NCBI GenBank assembly: GCA_011109175.1 | Contig: RDEW01000049.1 | Span: forward strand, 341,887 to 399,691 | DNA from: Dicyema japonicum | Taxonomy: Eukaryota; Dicyemida; Rhombozoa; Dicyemidae | DNA: 57,805 nucleotides | Direction of reading: 5' to 3' | Shown: positions 44,895-55,384 of the stretch, in pieces | Numbering within the stretch: the stretch's first letter is position 1 | Layout: each line of letters opens with the position of its first letter | Notes under the pieces: generated by a model | Seen by the model: the letters and a program-made list of their open reading frames with translations, nothing else | Database searches by the model: none | What the model was told of the DNA's origin: nothing | Position numbers and translations under genes: made by a program

Positions 44895-44899
44895 TAATT

Positions 44900-46285
44900 T
44901 TCTCAGAATATTTTATTGAAATTTATTGTCAGTTTCTGGTTTTTTAATTAATAATAAAATTAACTAAAAAATTTCTAATTTTCTAGAAAATCATAAAATT
45001 TCCAATAAACAGAAAAAATCTATGAATTATTAGATTTTTGTCAATAAAGTCAAAAATTTATGTGTTTTTTAAAATAGTCTAAAACTATAAAAATGTGATT
45101 TTTAATCAAAAATATTATATAAATCAAAAGTTATAAAGTTAAAAGTCCACATTTTGTGGAATGTCAAAAAAGGTCAAAATTTAATTTTTTTAGGTCAGTA
45201 AAGTCAAAGTTTTTTTGATTTTTAGAGTTTTTTTGAATAAAATACTAGCGTGTCAACTGTTATGCCGCATTCAAATCAGGAAAGTCGTTGAAAAGATTAA
45301 GACTGTAATTAGAAAATATCCTTGTGGATTTTTCGAATTTTCACAACAACATCTTTTTTATTGAGTCTTTTGTCTAAGAAACATTTCAAACCAACAATTT
45401 ATCATTTTTATTAGCATTTCACAGGTGTTATGTAAAAATATTTGATTTTCTCATTCTATTCGCTGACTCTACGATCAATGAGGTCACTAATGCTTAGTCG
45501 AATTTGATTTTCCTTGCAATTAGTTGAACAGTAAATTTCACAAAACTTGTTTGAGGGTATTAGGATATCGTCTTACTTACTTCTATGTAAAAATATACTA
45601 TTTAAAAATATTCTATGTAAAAAATTTATGCAAAAGTAACTTACCGAAGCTATTTGAGTTTTTTAAATGCATTTATTATAGATTTAGAAAAGATGGTTTG
45701 ATTTAAGGAATCCATATATATTTGAATACACTAATAAATTTCTTGCATATTTTTATTAAAAAACACTCCCGAGAAAACATAAAATTAGTTTATTCCTAAT
45801 CATCCTCTACGTCAGCCTAGATCATGATTTTCTGTTGCGTGCTAGTTCTCTTAGGTAATCTAGGTCATCCGCCATTTCCATTATAATGTCAGATCCTCCC
45901 TACACTCTTGTAACACAGTGGATCAGGTCCTGATGGAATGCAAATCCGAGACCATAATGTCGGCAGGCCGATGAGAGGGTAAAAATGCAAGTTTCTAAAC
46001 AATTCTGTAATTGTAAAGTTTATATGGGGGTTAACGGGGATGGCAAACAATATCCGGGTTAGGATTTTCCTTAACACAGAGCTTTTGTAAATCGATTTGG
46101 GCGTATATAGAACAGTTTCCAGATAGTTGGAATTGTATTCATATTTATTGAATAGTTGAAAATCACTGTAATTGAATTATTTCAAGTGTTTTAGTAAAAT
46201 ACCAGGAATAGATTCAGGCTCACATGAAAGGGAAGAATTCATCCTCTTCAAACCCTCACTGACATCTGAATGTGCTTCGGTGGTC
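44900..46285. other. AT-rich intergenic DNA with one repeat
   Basis: Very AT-rich up to about 45250. A repeat at 45308-45575 matches 47560-47820. Short hydrophobic frames (45524-45706) are low-complexity. No gene seen. Confidence 0.3.
45308..45575 (+). repeat. Interspersed repeat pair, copy 1
   Basis: Shares a series of blocks in order with 47560-47820: TTAGAAAATATCCT, AAGAAACATTTCAAAC, TTATCATTTTTATTA, GATTTTCTCATT, CAATGAGGTCACT and CAAAACTTGTTTGA. Same orientation; class unknown. Confidence 0.6.
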
Positions 46286-46290
46286 TAATG

Positions 46291-46372
46291 CCTGTCTGAG
46301 TTTCGGTGGTCCGGGGAATGGGCTTCAAACCCATGGCTTGCTGGAGTCATAGTGGAAATTGGCCATCCTCCC
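46291..46372 (+). tRNA. tRNA-Sec-like pseudogene
   Basis: Contains TTCGGTGGTCCGGGG (D-arm of selenocysteine tRNA), GGGCTTCAAACCC (anticodon arm with UCA) and a long variable arm GGCTTGCTGGAGTC, in the order and spacing of eukaryotic tRNA-Sec. The T-arm (GTGGAAATTGGCC instead of GTGGTTCAATTCCAC) and acceptor stem are broken. A partial duplicate of the D-arm (CTTCGGTGGTCTAATG) lies just upstream at 46275. Confidence 0.55.
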
Positions 46373-46607
46373 AAAATAATTCTGCTCAGAAGGGGATATT
46401 GTCTTGAAATTGTTGAATTTTATTGAGGTAAAAAATAACTATAATTTTGATGGAAATGGAATTTTAATATAAATATGCTTGGAAGTAATCAACTAAAATA
46501 AAATATGGAGCAATTTATATGTCCATATTGGTTTATAAATTGATAAAGATGACAATAAAAATTTACTTCACAGAAAAGACGCAAAAAGACGCAGCAAAAA
46601 TTTACTT

Positions 46608-46880
46608 AGCCGAGTGGCATAGTGGTTAGGTGTCGGGCTTAAGTGGCTTAGGCTACGGGTTAGAATCTCGCTGTTGTTCAACTGGTGGAAGGTTCCACGC
46701 ATCTACGATGCAGAAAGGGTTTGACGAGTGACGCCGTCATCAGTGGATACTCATTGCAGAACTGGATTGTCTAGAAAGGACACTCACACAAGAAAAAGAA
46801 AAAAAGAAGTGAAGATCATTCCTTGGTTCTACGATTAGTTAAAATTAACTGTTATTTACTTAAATAAAGTGTGTGTCCTG
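46608..46880 (+). repeat. tRNA-derived SINE, copy 2
   Basis: Same family as 38187-38455, opposite orientation. Head GAGTGGCATAGTGGTTAGGT with a decayed B box (GGGTTAGAATCTCG), then the shared body. A 19-base insertion-like difference near 46690 and many point changes show that the two copies are old. Confidence 0.8.
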
Positions 46881-46899
46881 CCTATGCGGAGCTATAAAA

Positions 46900-47550
46900 T
46901 ACTATGGCTCTCGTGAAAAAGCTTTAAAAAAAGATGCAGCTAGCATATTAAAAAAGAGATAAAAGTACCTCTAAACAGAATTGAATACGACTTGGCTAAA
47001 AGCAGTCGAGGGTTGGTATGAGTTTTCTCATACTTGCCTCGAGAGCATGGAATCTCCTGTTCATCTAGCGATGGATACTTAATAAGGCCCGGAAAACCCG
47101 CTGTTATAATGAACGCTGGGTTGAGTTCATGGATAAAAATGTTGCCAGCCATGTTGTTGAGTGACATAAACAATTCGCCTGTTCAGTGAAAGAAAAAGTA
47201 CAAATGGTCGTGGGTTTGGGGGTATTTTGTAGGAGTGGGGACTTTTGGGCAATGAAATACCTCCCAAAGTTCAAATGGACGTACCTCACTGAACAAATGC
47301 CTACCAGAAAGCGAAAATTGACGATATCATGAAAATAGACATGTCTAAGGTCAAACGATAGGCGGCTGACTTTTTTGATAATTTTGGGATGAGCAAAATT
47401 CTGAGAAATCTGCAAGGATCTGATTTTCTGAGGTTTCCCTCAAACAGAGACTCACTGAAGATGAAATTGTCTCATCAAAAAAAGCTAGGAGGAAAGCTCC
47501 TGTTATTATGTCTCTCTTTACTGGAGGATGTTTATAATTTTATTTTTTAT
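46900..47550. other. Unclassified coding-like remnant
   Basis: Overlapping frames on both strands (minus 46940-47173 and 47104-47415; plus 47389-47604) have protein-like stretches such as MAGNIFIHELNPAFIITAGF, but no domain could be named. It could be a decayed transposon gene. Confidence 0.25.
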
Positions 47551-47559
47551 TTATTTATT

Positions 47560-47820
47560 ATTAGAAAATATCCTGGTGAATATTATTCAACAGCTTTGTA
47601 TTGAATCTTTCGTTAAGAAACATTTCAAACTACCAGGTTTATCATTTTTATTACTATTTAACACATGACACTGTACAAATATCTGATTTTCTCATTAAAA
47701 ATATCACTACCACTCTAAAAATCAATGAGGTCACTGATGCTTACTCAAATATGATCTTCCTTGCATAAGTTAAACAGTAAAGTTTACAAAACTTGTTTGA
47801 AGGTATTCGATATTATCCTA
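47560..47820 (+). repeat. Interspersed repeat pair, copy 2
   Basis: Partner of 45308-45575, diverged. It is followed directly by a foldback sequence. Confidence 0.6.
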
Positions 47821-47900
47821 CCGTATTTGCTGGTGTATAAGTAGAATTTTTTCGATCAAAAATCGACCTAAAAATGACCTCGACTTATACACCGAGTCAT
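47820..47900. repeat. Foldback/MITE-like hairpin
   Basis: GGTGTATAAGTAGA (47832-47845) pairs with TCGACTTATACACC (47880-47893) with one mismatch, and an inner TCGAT/ATCGA pair extends the stem. The outer sequence TACCGTATTTGCTGG resembles ends of widespread short foldback elements. Confidence 0.6.
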
Positions 47901-48049
47901 GAAATTCAACTATGTATTCATCGCTTCAAATGTGATCGTAATTACTACACTCTTCACAAAAATTTCTTGCAAAGATCAATTCAATTATAGAAGTGAATGA
48001 AATAAAGTGATAACCTCGTAAACCCATGTATAAACAATCTGGCTTGCCC

Positions 48050-48957
48050 TGCTTATCTATCCTCTTTGGACTCCAGCCGACTGCTGATCAGGATGATTCT
48101 CCACCTCCCAACTGAATCATCTGAAATCACAGACATGGAATATTCGAAGGGGATGATGCCTGAGCAGAAAGATCGTTACAGGACCTTCTGCGAGGATAAA
48201 TATGAGAGGCTTCTGAACCAATCAAACCAACACAGACGTGCCTGTCTAGTGACTGGAAGATGCGAATCGAGTGGAGCTTGGATCAACGCACTTCCAGTTG
48301 GTAGTGTCGGAACCCACCTTGACGACGATACTGTCCGCATCGGCATCAGCACAAGACTTGGACTGGAGATTTGCCGGACCCACAAATGCTGGTGTGGCGC
48401 CACCGTCGATTGCTATGGACACCATGCCCTCTCCTGTAGAAGAAGTGCAGGACGATTCCCAAGAACAAGGCGATCAACGGAATTGTCAAGCGAGCCCTGG
48501 AGTCTGCGAGATACCCAGCCATACTAGAATTTGTTGGTCTGGACAGAGGAGACGAAAACGTTCCGACGGGATCACAATTTTCCCATTCGAAGAGGGGAAA
48601 CCTTTGGTCTTGGACGCTACTTGTGTCGACACGCTTTGCCCGTCCAACATTGACGGGAGCGTGGTAGACACACTGTATTTCGCGGAAAAAACGATGAGAG
48701 CAAAAGAAGAAATACGAAGCGATACGCGACCGATTCGCGTTTTATCCGATAGTGGTCGAGACAACTGGTGGAATAATTGGAAAATCGCTTCGCTTCCTAA
48801 AGAAACTTGGACGCTTAGCTACAATAAAAAGCCACGACGCACGTGAGACCCGGTGGCTACTCCAGTTGATCTCTGTTGCAATCGTGAGAGGAAACGCAAC
48901 GTCGATAATGTTGGCGGGGTCCACTTTGGATGGCAGTTTTAAATATGATTTACTGTA
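48050..48957 (+). pseudogene. Family A copy A7, nuclease half only
   Basis: 5'-truncated before the nuclease. RLLNQSNQHRRACLV, SGAWINALPVGSVGTHLDDD, zinc knuckle HKCWCGATVD...H-x-LSC (about 48386-48440, second Cys of CRC now Trp-flanked), KRSDGITIFPFEEG (about 48555, RPDG changed to RSDG), LDATCVDT, then after a frameshift MVETTGGIIGKSLRFLKKL, SVAIVRGNATSI and a stop near 48957. The terminal about 86 bp recur at 49757-49845. Confidence 0.8.
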
Positions 48958-49010
48958 AATATGGTTTTCTGATTTAACTAATAAATTTGTTCAATAATTT
49001 GCACCTTTGC

Positions 49011-49120
49011 GGGTTTAAGGGTTAGGGTTAATATTTAGGGTTTTTAATTAGGGTTTGTGTTTATGGATTTTGGTTAGGATTTAAGGGTTTTTGGGTAGAG
49101 TTAGTGTTTAGAGTTAAAGT
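49011..49120 (+). repeat. Degenerate telomere-like repeat tract
   Basis: Runs of GGGTTTAAGGGTTAGGGTTA and then spaced TTAGGGTTT / TTTAGGG words over about 110 bp. Too irregular to be a telomere. It lies just after the end of copy A7. Confidence 0.5.
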
Positions 49121-49756
49121 TTCATGTATATGGATAAAGAACAAGGCTTAAATTAAATATTTTGGTTAAATATATGCTTTTGTTATTTTAGTTGTTATTT
49201 AAATAATTAGATTTTATCTATTTTATATTTTTTCAAACAAATTAATTTTTTCTTAGACAAGGATTAAAATTTTTTTTGATTAGTGACATTTGGTGGTTTA
49301 TTTTTTTAAGTGGATCTCTCAATTTTTGCGTTCTACAGATTTTTTAATATCAGAGATGAACTTATTAGGTATAATTAAGTTGATTCTGCTATAGAAAACT
49401 TTGTAGTTTTATTAGCCTTGACCATGTTGGCCGAGGCGACGTACGGCATTAAAAAATTATTAAATTTAAAAATTCAAGTTCATTTCCAGCATTTCATTTT
49501 TCAACACAATCTACTTTCTAAAGACGAATCACTCAAAGCTGACGGACGAACATGCTTGAACTAAAATCTGAGAATTCTGGACTTTGTTGATTAATCAATT
49601 CAAAGACTCAAAGTTTATCGGATATTTCAATTTTACTTTATTTAGGTATAGATTTGATTCTGACGTGATTCGTCAAGAATTTTTGTGCATTGGATGTTTT
49701 TTTAGTCATACACGCGTTTTAGATGCTCGAAGGTTTATAATCTTATTACATTTTAG
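49121..49756. other. AT-rich DNA, no gene supported
   Basis: A 63-codon plus-strand frame at 49584-49775 is unrecognised. Confidence 0.25.
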
Positions 49757-49845
49757 TGATCTGTTGCAATCGTGAGAGGCAACGCAACGTCGATAATGTC
49801 GGCGGGGTCCACTTTGGATGGCAGTTTTAAATATGATTTACTGGG
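49757..49845 (+). pseudogene. 86-bp duplicate of the family A 3' end
   Basis: Matches 48868-48957 almost base for base (TTGCAATCGTGAGAGG...GGCAGTTTTAAATATGATTT), with about three differences. It encodes only VAIVRGNATSIM and the 3' flank. Confidence 0.85.
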
Positions 49846-50018
49846 GATAAATTAACTGATTATTTTTCTAAAATTGATTTTTGATGTTTTTAGTGATTGA
49901 AAAATTAAATACAATTTACAAATCAAGTCTACAATGAAACTTACAGAATATAGCAGATATTAAAAAATAGAAATTAAAACAATTTTAATTTATAAAAATT
50001 ACTCAAATTTCAAAATGT

Positions 50019-50089
50019 TCCTTGTATTATAGTGGTAAATATGCCACGTTGTAATCCGAGTGACCTGGTTCGATTCCCAAAAAGGGAGA
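50019..50089 (+). tRNA. tRNA-Asp-like sequence, probably a pseudogene
   Basis: TCCTTGT, TATAGTGGTAAATAT (D-arm) and CCTGGTTCGATTCCC (T-arm) are arranged as in tRNA-Asp. The anticodon loop reads TTGTAAT (GTA instead of GTC), and the acceptor and anticodon stems do not close. Either a decayed tRNA or a tRNA-derived repeat. Confidence 0.45.
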
Positions 50090-50099
50090 TCATTTTTCT

Positions 50100-51400
50100 T
50101 AACTATTATTATTTTAGCGATGGGGATTATTTATATATATTGAGAATGGATATTGCTGGTCCTCCAATTGACATCATGCTTTCTAAGTACCGGTCCATTT
50201 AGGGGATTAAGAAAAGAAGGCAATCATTGAGATGAGATGGTTTATATAGTCCCTTACATATGAATGTGAGGGCTTGTTTTTTTCTTATAATATTGATCGC
50301 ATCATCTCGGTCATGGAGGTCAACAACGGAGCAATTAAGTTTATTACCAGAAGAGGCTGGATAGGGTTTTGAATGAAGAAAAGAGCCTTGAGAATTATCC
50401 AGTACAAGTTGTTGAAAGTTAACTCAGATTTTCGACTAATGTGTACGACTACAAGAGGAGTATTAAAGAGTAACGAGAATGTTTTCTAGAGTTCATTCAC
50501 AAGGTTAGACGTAAGAAATAAAAGTAGTGTGTATCATGTCCCGTCATATTTAACAGTCTCATAAATTCTATTTATCTTACATAACCATAATCAATATTTG
50601 ATGTTTATAGTTAAATATAAAATGGTCAACTGGCCTAATGGTCGGTTGATCGCAAAAACCCCAGGTTCTAAAGTCAAATCAAAGTTAGGTCCATAAAAGG
50701 AAAAAGGACCGTTTTTTTCAGTGTGAATAATGGTTATTTTATACCTTGTCTTACGTTTGGTTCATCAATGAAGAAGAATTTATCAAACATCACATGAACA
50801 TTCGCCAGAGTTCATATCCTATACCACAATAATTTTTTTGAATAAAAAAAATTTTAATGCAAAAACTATCAACTACTGGCTTCTATCATAATTGAGAACG
50901 CATTTCCTCTCAAGATTTGCAAGGAAATACACTCAATGAGCAAACTCTTTTCTCTCCTATCATTTTTGTTTTGATGAGCGATCCGATTCTGCTTAGCAAG
51001 ATTAGTGATTTGCTTCCTATGATACCTGACGTTTGCGACNGAAGTGGGTTATTGTATTACCACCCATATCACACCTGTTAAAACATGCATGGTTCATGTT
51101 TTGGAATTTATGTTTCTTAAATTTCTTCAAATTTATTTTTTTCTTTCCATAATACATGTACGATGTCTAGGAATTAATAAAATATAAAATACATCTTCTG
51201 GGTTATTGTAACTACAAGCCCGATACAAATCATAATCGTCAACCAATACGAAGAGGAAGCATTTATTTATTTATAATTAATTTTTTAATAAATATATAAT
51301 TTTAATTATTAACTAAATTATAAAGAATTAGTAATTAATTCTTCATATCAATATTTTAAAACATCAAAGACTCGAATTTTTTAAAATCCTTTTGGAAGCA
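50100..51400. other. Intergenic; weak tRNA-like element
   Basis: At about 50624-50680, TGGCCTAATGGTCGGTTGA (A-box-like) and CCAGGTTCTAAAGTC (B-box-like) suggest a very degenerate tRNA-derived repeat. There is one undetermined base (n) at 51040. No gene seen. Confidence 0.3.
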
Positions 51401-51409
51401 CATTGTGCA

Positions 51410-51456
51410 GCATATAGAATATCGGTAATTAGATATAGCGGATTATCTTTTGTAAT
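51410..51456 (+). repeat. Inverted repeat, left arm
   Basis: CATATAGAATATCGGTAATT and the following GATATAGCGGATTATCTTTT match, inverted, 53944-53994. Confidence 0.65.
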
Positions 51457-51470
51457 ATGATAGAATAGCG

Positions 51471-51515
51471 CAGTGGTTCCCAACCTGGGTCCCGATTTTC
51501 TGGAGTTGTACCAAG
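51471..51515 (+). repeat. hAT terminus-like sequence
   Basis: CAGTGGTTCCCAACCTGGGT is a typical hAT-type inverted-repeat end. No partner end was found within the window. Confidence 0.4.
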
Positions 51516-52288
51516 GATAAAGCAAATGACTCCAAATTATAGTAGTAATCATTGCATTCTTCATTGCTATGCTCTTGTGTCGAACGAATATTTCATTAGG
51601 TCAAGTTTTGGAAGATGCTACCAAACTCATTAATTATGTTAAAAAAAGACCTCTCCAATCTCTAATAACTTTAAAAATTAATTAATAGATATTTAATTGT
51701 TATTTCTTTAAACGAGACATCAACACCGATTTTTTTCACCATCTGAAAATTCGACCTATACATAAATTTCTACCTATACCTCTACGCGTGAATTTGACAA
51801 AATTGTGACTATCTCGCAAGTATCGGAATACTTGGATTCGAATTTATCCAACATTAAAGATGGATTCGTTCCGTAATCTTTCGCAATCCGAACCTTAATA
51901 AGGTTAAAAGTTAATTTACAACTTTATCCCCTATGGCATAACTGTATTTACTGCAATGCACGCCCATTTTTCTATTCATCCTTTTGTAGTATTGATAAAA
52001 TAGGGACTCGAGATTTTTTGAAACCTCGACTCCTGACTTCAAGTGGAAGAGAAAACTTGCAGACATCGCACTGTGAAATTACTTTCCTTATGACTCACTT
52101 TTCACGATAAAGTAATGACGACGACAGAGAAATTCAATTTTGTTGACGCCTCCGTGAGACATCAAATGTAAAGAACGAGCATGGGTCTCCATCTCTGCCA
52201 GACAGTCAGAAGGAATTACAATTGTCATGGATACACGTAAATGGACAGGCTGCCCATAGCGACATGGTTGCCCATGTCACATAATATG

Positions 52289-52500
52289 ATAGAATAACAG
52301 ATTATCCTTTGAAAAATGATAGAATTGCGGATTATCCTTGGTAAATGATAGACTTGCGGATTATCCTTGGTAAAATGATAGAATTGCGGATTATCCTTGG
52401 TAATATGATAGAATTGCGGATTATCCTTGGCAAAATGATAGAATAGCGGATTATCCTTGGTAAAATGATAGAATTTAGGATTATCCTTGGTAATATGATA
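52289..52500. repeat. 30-bp minisatellite, about seven units
   Basis: Units of 29-30 bp with consensus GATAGAATTGCGGATTATCC followed by TTGGTAAAAT. The last unit diverges. The unit is related to the inverted-repeat arms at 51410 and 53944. The minus-strand open frame across it is a simple repetitive peptide and probably not a gene. Confidence 0.9.
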
Positions 52501-52504
52501 AACT

Positions 52505-53170
52505 GCTTGATTTAATCCAACCAGGATATCAGTTTTTATATCCTGCGCTGCACTTTTAAGGGTGCCTTTCGAGAGTATCTCTGAATAAACTGGACAAAAC
52601 TGGACTTTCCCAATTTGAGATCTTCTCAACTTTTACGTCCTCTTTTTGATCTACTCTCAATTATCCATTGCAGGTACTCCCTTATCCCAAGATCTAGCAA
52701 ACGCCATTTAATGTGAGTTGAGAGTTCCGCTTTCCACTTTATTGCCCTTGTCACGTCCTTCTTTGATCATTGACATCAATGTGCTGCATTCATTTTCAAC
52801 CCATCCATTTCTGTACTCAACCTGAATGGTTTCTAGCGTCTTTATCATTGCATTGCATCATTGTATTCCTCGTCCCCTACATTAAAATTGCTATGGACGA
52901 TTTCACACTGGTAGGCCTATATTTTTACTCTTTAGTTAAAACTGGATGCGGATTAAAAAGGATTGTGTCAAATCAGCTGTAAATATCATTTATCCTATTA
53001 ATTCAAATGTCTTTTTTATGGTCACAACTGGATGTTTGGACACTACTACATAGATATGTTTAACCTTCAAAGTGATCATTTGGTGGTTATTTGACCGAAT
53101 AATCATCTTTGATAACAAAAAGCATATTGGCGTTAAAATTGACTATATAAGAAAACACCCGGGATAACAG
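52505..53170. other. Intergenic DNA
   Basis: A 70-codon plus-strand frame at 52770-52982 is unrecognised. Nothing else was seen. Confidence 0.25.
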
Positions 53171-53176
53171 TTCATT

Positions 53177-53818
53177 ATGCCGACGACTATCATGGCTTCC
53201 ATTTATAATGGTACTCTCCTAATTGGTGCGGACAAGCGCAATGACCTATCTGCCATTAATATTGGAATGTAGTTCTCTATTATAGTGTAGACTATGGATA
53301 CATCTACAATAACAAACTCTCAGAAGTCGAAAATGTGATCGTTGGACAATCGGGCGACTGTATACATGTAGCGCCATGGTTTATCACATGGAAAAATATA
53401 TAACGTACAATTTCTTATATTGTTTTAGGAATTATCAATCAATGCATTATGTCGACCCAGCGGTCAAACAAATTGTGGAAAATTTGTCGAAAGAGCAAAA
53501 TTTCTGGACGAGATCTTTCTCTGTAAATTAGATTTTATCATTTTAGAAACTTGTTGTGGGGATATACCAAAGAAAATCAAAGTTACGAAACTTTTTGAAA
53601 TATCGAGCGATTGATATTTCAAAAGCGTAACGTTTTCCGCAATTGGGTCAAGAGCAATTGTGATCCGCGACGACTTTGAGAACGAGTATTTAATTAATAT
53701 AATTTTACAGACTTGCTCTAAAAGAAACTCGAAAAAGCCGAACTTTTTCAATAATGTTCAAGTTTTTGTGCCGTGCATCCAATTACGATGTTCATACTGG
53801 GGGTTTGGGCCGAGTTAA
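53177..53818 (+). pseudogene. Proteasome beta-type subunit-like gene (beta1/PSMB6-like)
   Basis: The start MPTTIMASIYNG with LIGADKRN resembles the mature N-terminus of beta1 subunits (TTIMAV...GADSR), including the catalytic Thr; Pro replaces the usual Gly before it. Next come GYIYNNKLSEV with a lysine at the catalytic-lysine region, VGQSGD, MVYHMEKY, WGYTKENQSYETF and TFSAIGSRAIVIRDD in the expected order. Intron-like GT..AG stretches of 17-24 nt lie at 53269-53285, 53405-53428 and 53523-53546. At least two joins remain out of frame and a stop follows ETF, so I call it a decaying copy or a divergent gene with unresolved splice sites. Confidence 0.5.
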
Positions 53819-53943
53819 TTAATTTGGTTGATTGATAGTTATTTACGCAACAGAGGAGGAAAAATCCGAAAAAAGAATGCTCACTCGAAATGATTTTTAA
53901 CTCTAATTTTTTTAATACAATTTTCATTTTCCTTCCTTTTTAA

Positions 53944-53994
53944 ATTACCAAAGATAATTCGCTATTCTATATCAGATTACCGATATTCTATGTC
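53944..53994 (-). repeat. Inverted repeat, right arm
   Basis: Reverse complement reads CATAGAATATCGGTAATCTG, then GATATAGAATAGCGAATTAT, matching 51410-51456 with small differences. Confidence 0.65.
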
Positions 53995-54374
53995 ACGGGT
54001 TGGATAATCCTTCTTAAAAATTTATTAAAATCAGATGGGAATATCCCACTAATGGAATTAAGTCGAGTTATTCTATTTTTTTATCAATATTTTGATTGAA
54101 TAAATTTTAACAAAACTCGGCAAAATTCACATCACCAATCTTTCCCAATTAATAACGTATTCTATTACATTCTACACTTTTTTGGATAATATCCGCTCAA
54201 CGTTATTTAAAAAAAACATAATATTTTTCCAGACTAATTTTCATTGGATCTTTTGATTCTCTTAATTATTTAGTAATTTATTAAAGTTTTTTTCGAATTA
54301 ATTTGCAGATTTGTTTTGGTTTTTTAATTTGAATTTTATTAATTAATAACCAAAAAGTAAGGAACAAAAGGCAA

Positions 54375-55380
54375 TCAGCTACTAGCCGCCGAGAGAATTG
54401 AGAAACTGTTCCCCCTAAGTACGGCTATTGAGACGCGCTCAAAAAGCCGACTGAGCTCGCGGGGGTCGTTTCTAATTTTCCCGAGATGGCGGACTCTCTC
54501 GGTGAAGAAACCTAGTGCGCCTGAGGTTTCGACTGACACAGCTTTGAAGAAGAATCTGTCCAAAAGGGATCCGTATTTGTTGGTTTTGCGAATCTCCGCT
54601 TTGGTCGCCGCTTTCCAGGCCTCGGTCGCAGACGCGAGAGACATGTTGACGCAAAATGTCAGAGCATATCGCGTCCCAGACGATCGATTTACCCCACTTG
54701 AACTGGAAAAGCGAGACGCCGTCTGGCCTCTTACCATTTTTCGTGTTAAGACCAGGGCTCCAGGTGGCACGGATGCCATTTGCCTCCAGCAGACGTTTTA
54801 CGATGCTGTTAAGCTCTACGTACCTGGACATCTTCCCAGAGATTTTACGGCAAGAAAGCGGGTGTAGGCCCCGCAGCGGCATTTGTGAGGCTGGCAAAGT
54901 CCAAGCCGAGTCGAAGAGATATTCCGATTGTTAAGCACTCTGAGTCCAGCCAGGTTCCGGCTGCCGGGGGAGGATACGCGTTAATCCAAGCGCCGGTCCG
55001 TGGAAAAGCTCCAGACAATAGGCAAGCACGCCGGTGTTGATCACCGTGAGACAGTAAGTTGCCGGAAAAACTGAGAGCTGCTCGCCTCCGTCCACTCGCG
55101 CATTTGGCATAGGTCTTGGGGAGTTTCTAGTCCGCTAGCTGTCCACAACGATGTGCCGTATGAAAGCTCTTCGTCCGTAAGCGATCCAGAGGGAGGAGGA
55201 AGGATCTGGACTACGAGAGGCCTGCATCGGTGAGAGGAGGAAAGAAAGCATGGCAAGGAGAGTGCAGAGGAGGCCTGAAATCCGAGACCGCCGTACCTAA
55301 TAGGCAGGATAGCTTGTTTCCAGCCCATGTCGTCAAAATGAACGTTAGAAACCCGAACGAAGGTGCTTCGGTTCAATCTT
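54375..55380 (-). pseudogene. Family A copy A8, 5'-truncated in the RT thumb
   Basis: Starts at about 55375 (VSNVHFDDMGWKQAILPIRY, then GGLGFQASSA). Zinc knuckle region GLHPLSCRKISGKMSRYVEL, GKRPDGVSLFQFKWGKSIVW (about 54690-54750), then KAVSVETSGALGFFTERV and the end VSIAVLRGNSFSILSAASS with a stop at 54375. RPDG is intact. Frameshifts near 55040, 54900 and 54650. Directly upstream is a fragment of an endonuclease-type LINE. Confidence 0.8.
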
Positions 55381-55384
55381 TTTC

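Noticed and set aside
49011-49120. A true chromosome end.
   Set aside because: Repeats are irregular and ordinary sequence continues for more than 8 kb on both sides.
50019-50089. A functional tRNA-Tyr (GTA anticodon).
   Set aside because: The body is tRNA-Asp-like, and neither acceptor nor anticodon stem pairs properly.
52289-52500. Possible CRISPR array.
   Set aside because: Units are directly abutting with no variable spacers, and the window is eukaryotic in character.
52225-52629. A 134-codon minus-strand open frame with a repeating TKDNPQFYH-like peptide.
   Set aside because: It is translation of the 30-bp minisatellite; unit length divisible by three keeps it open. No start context or homology.
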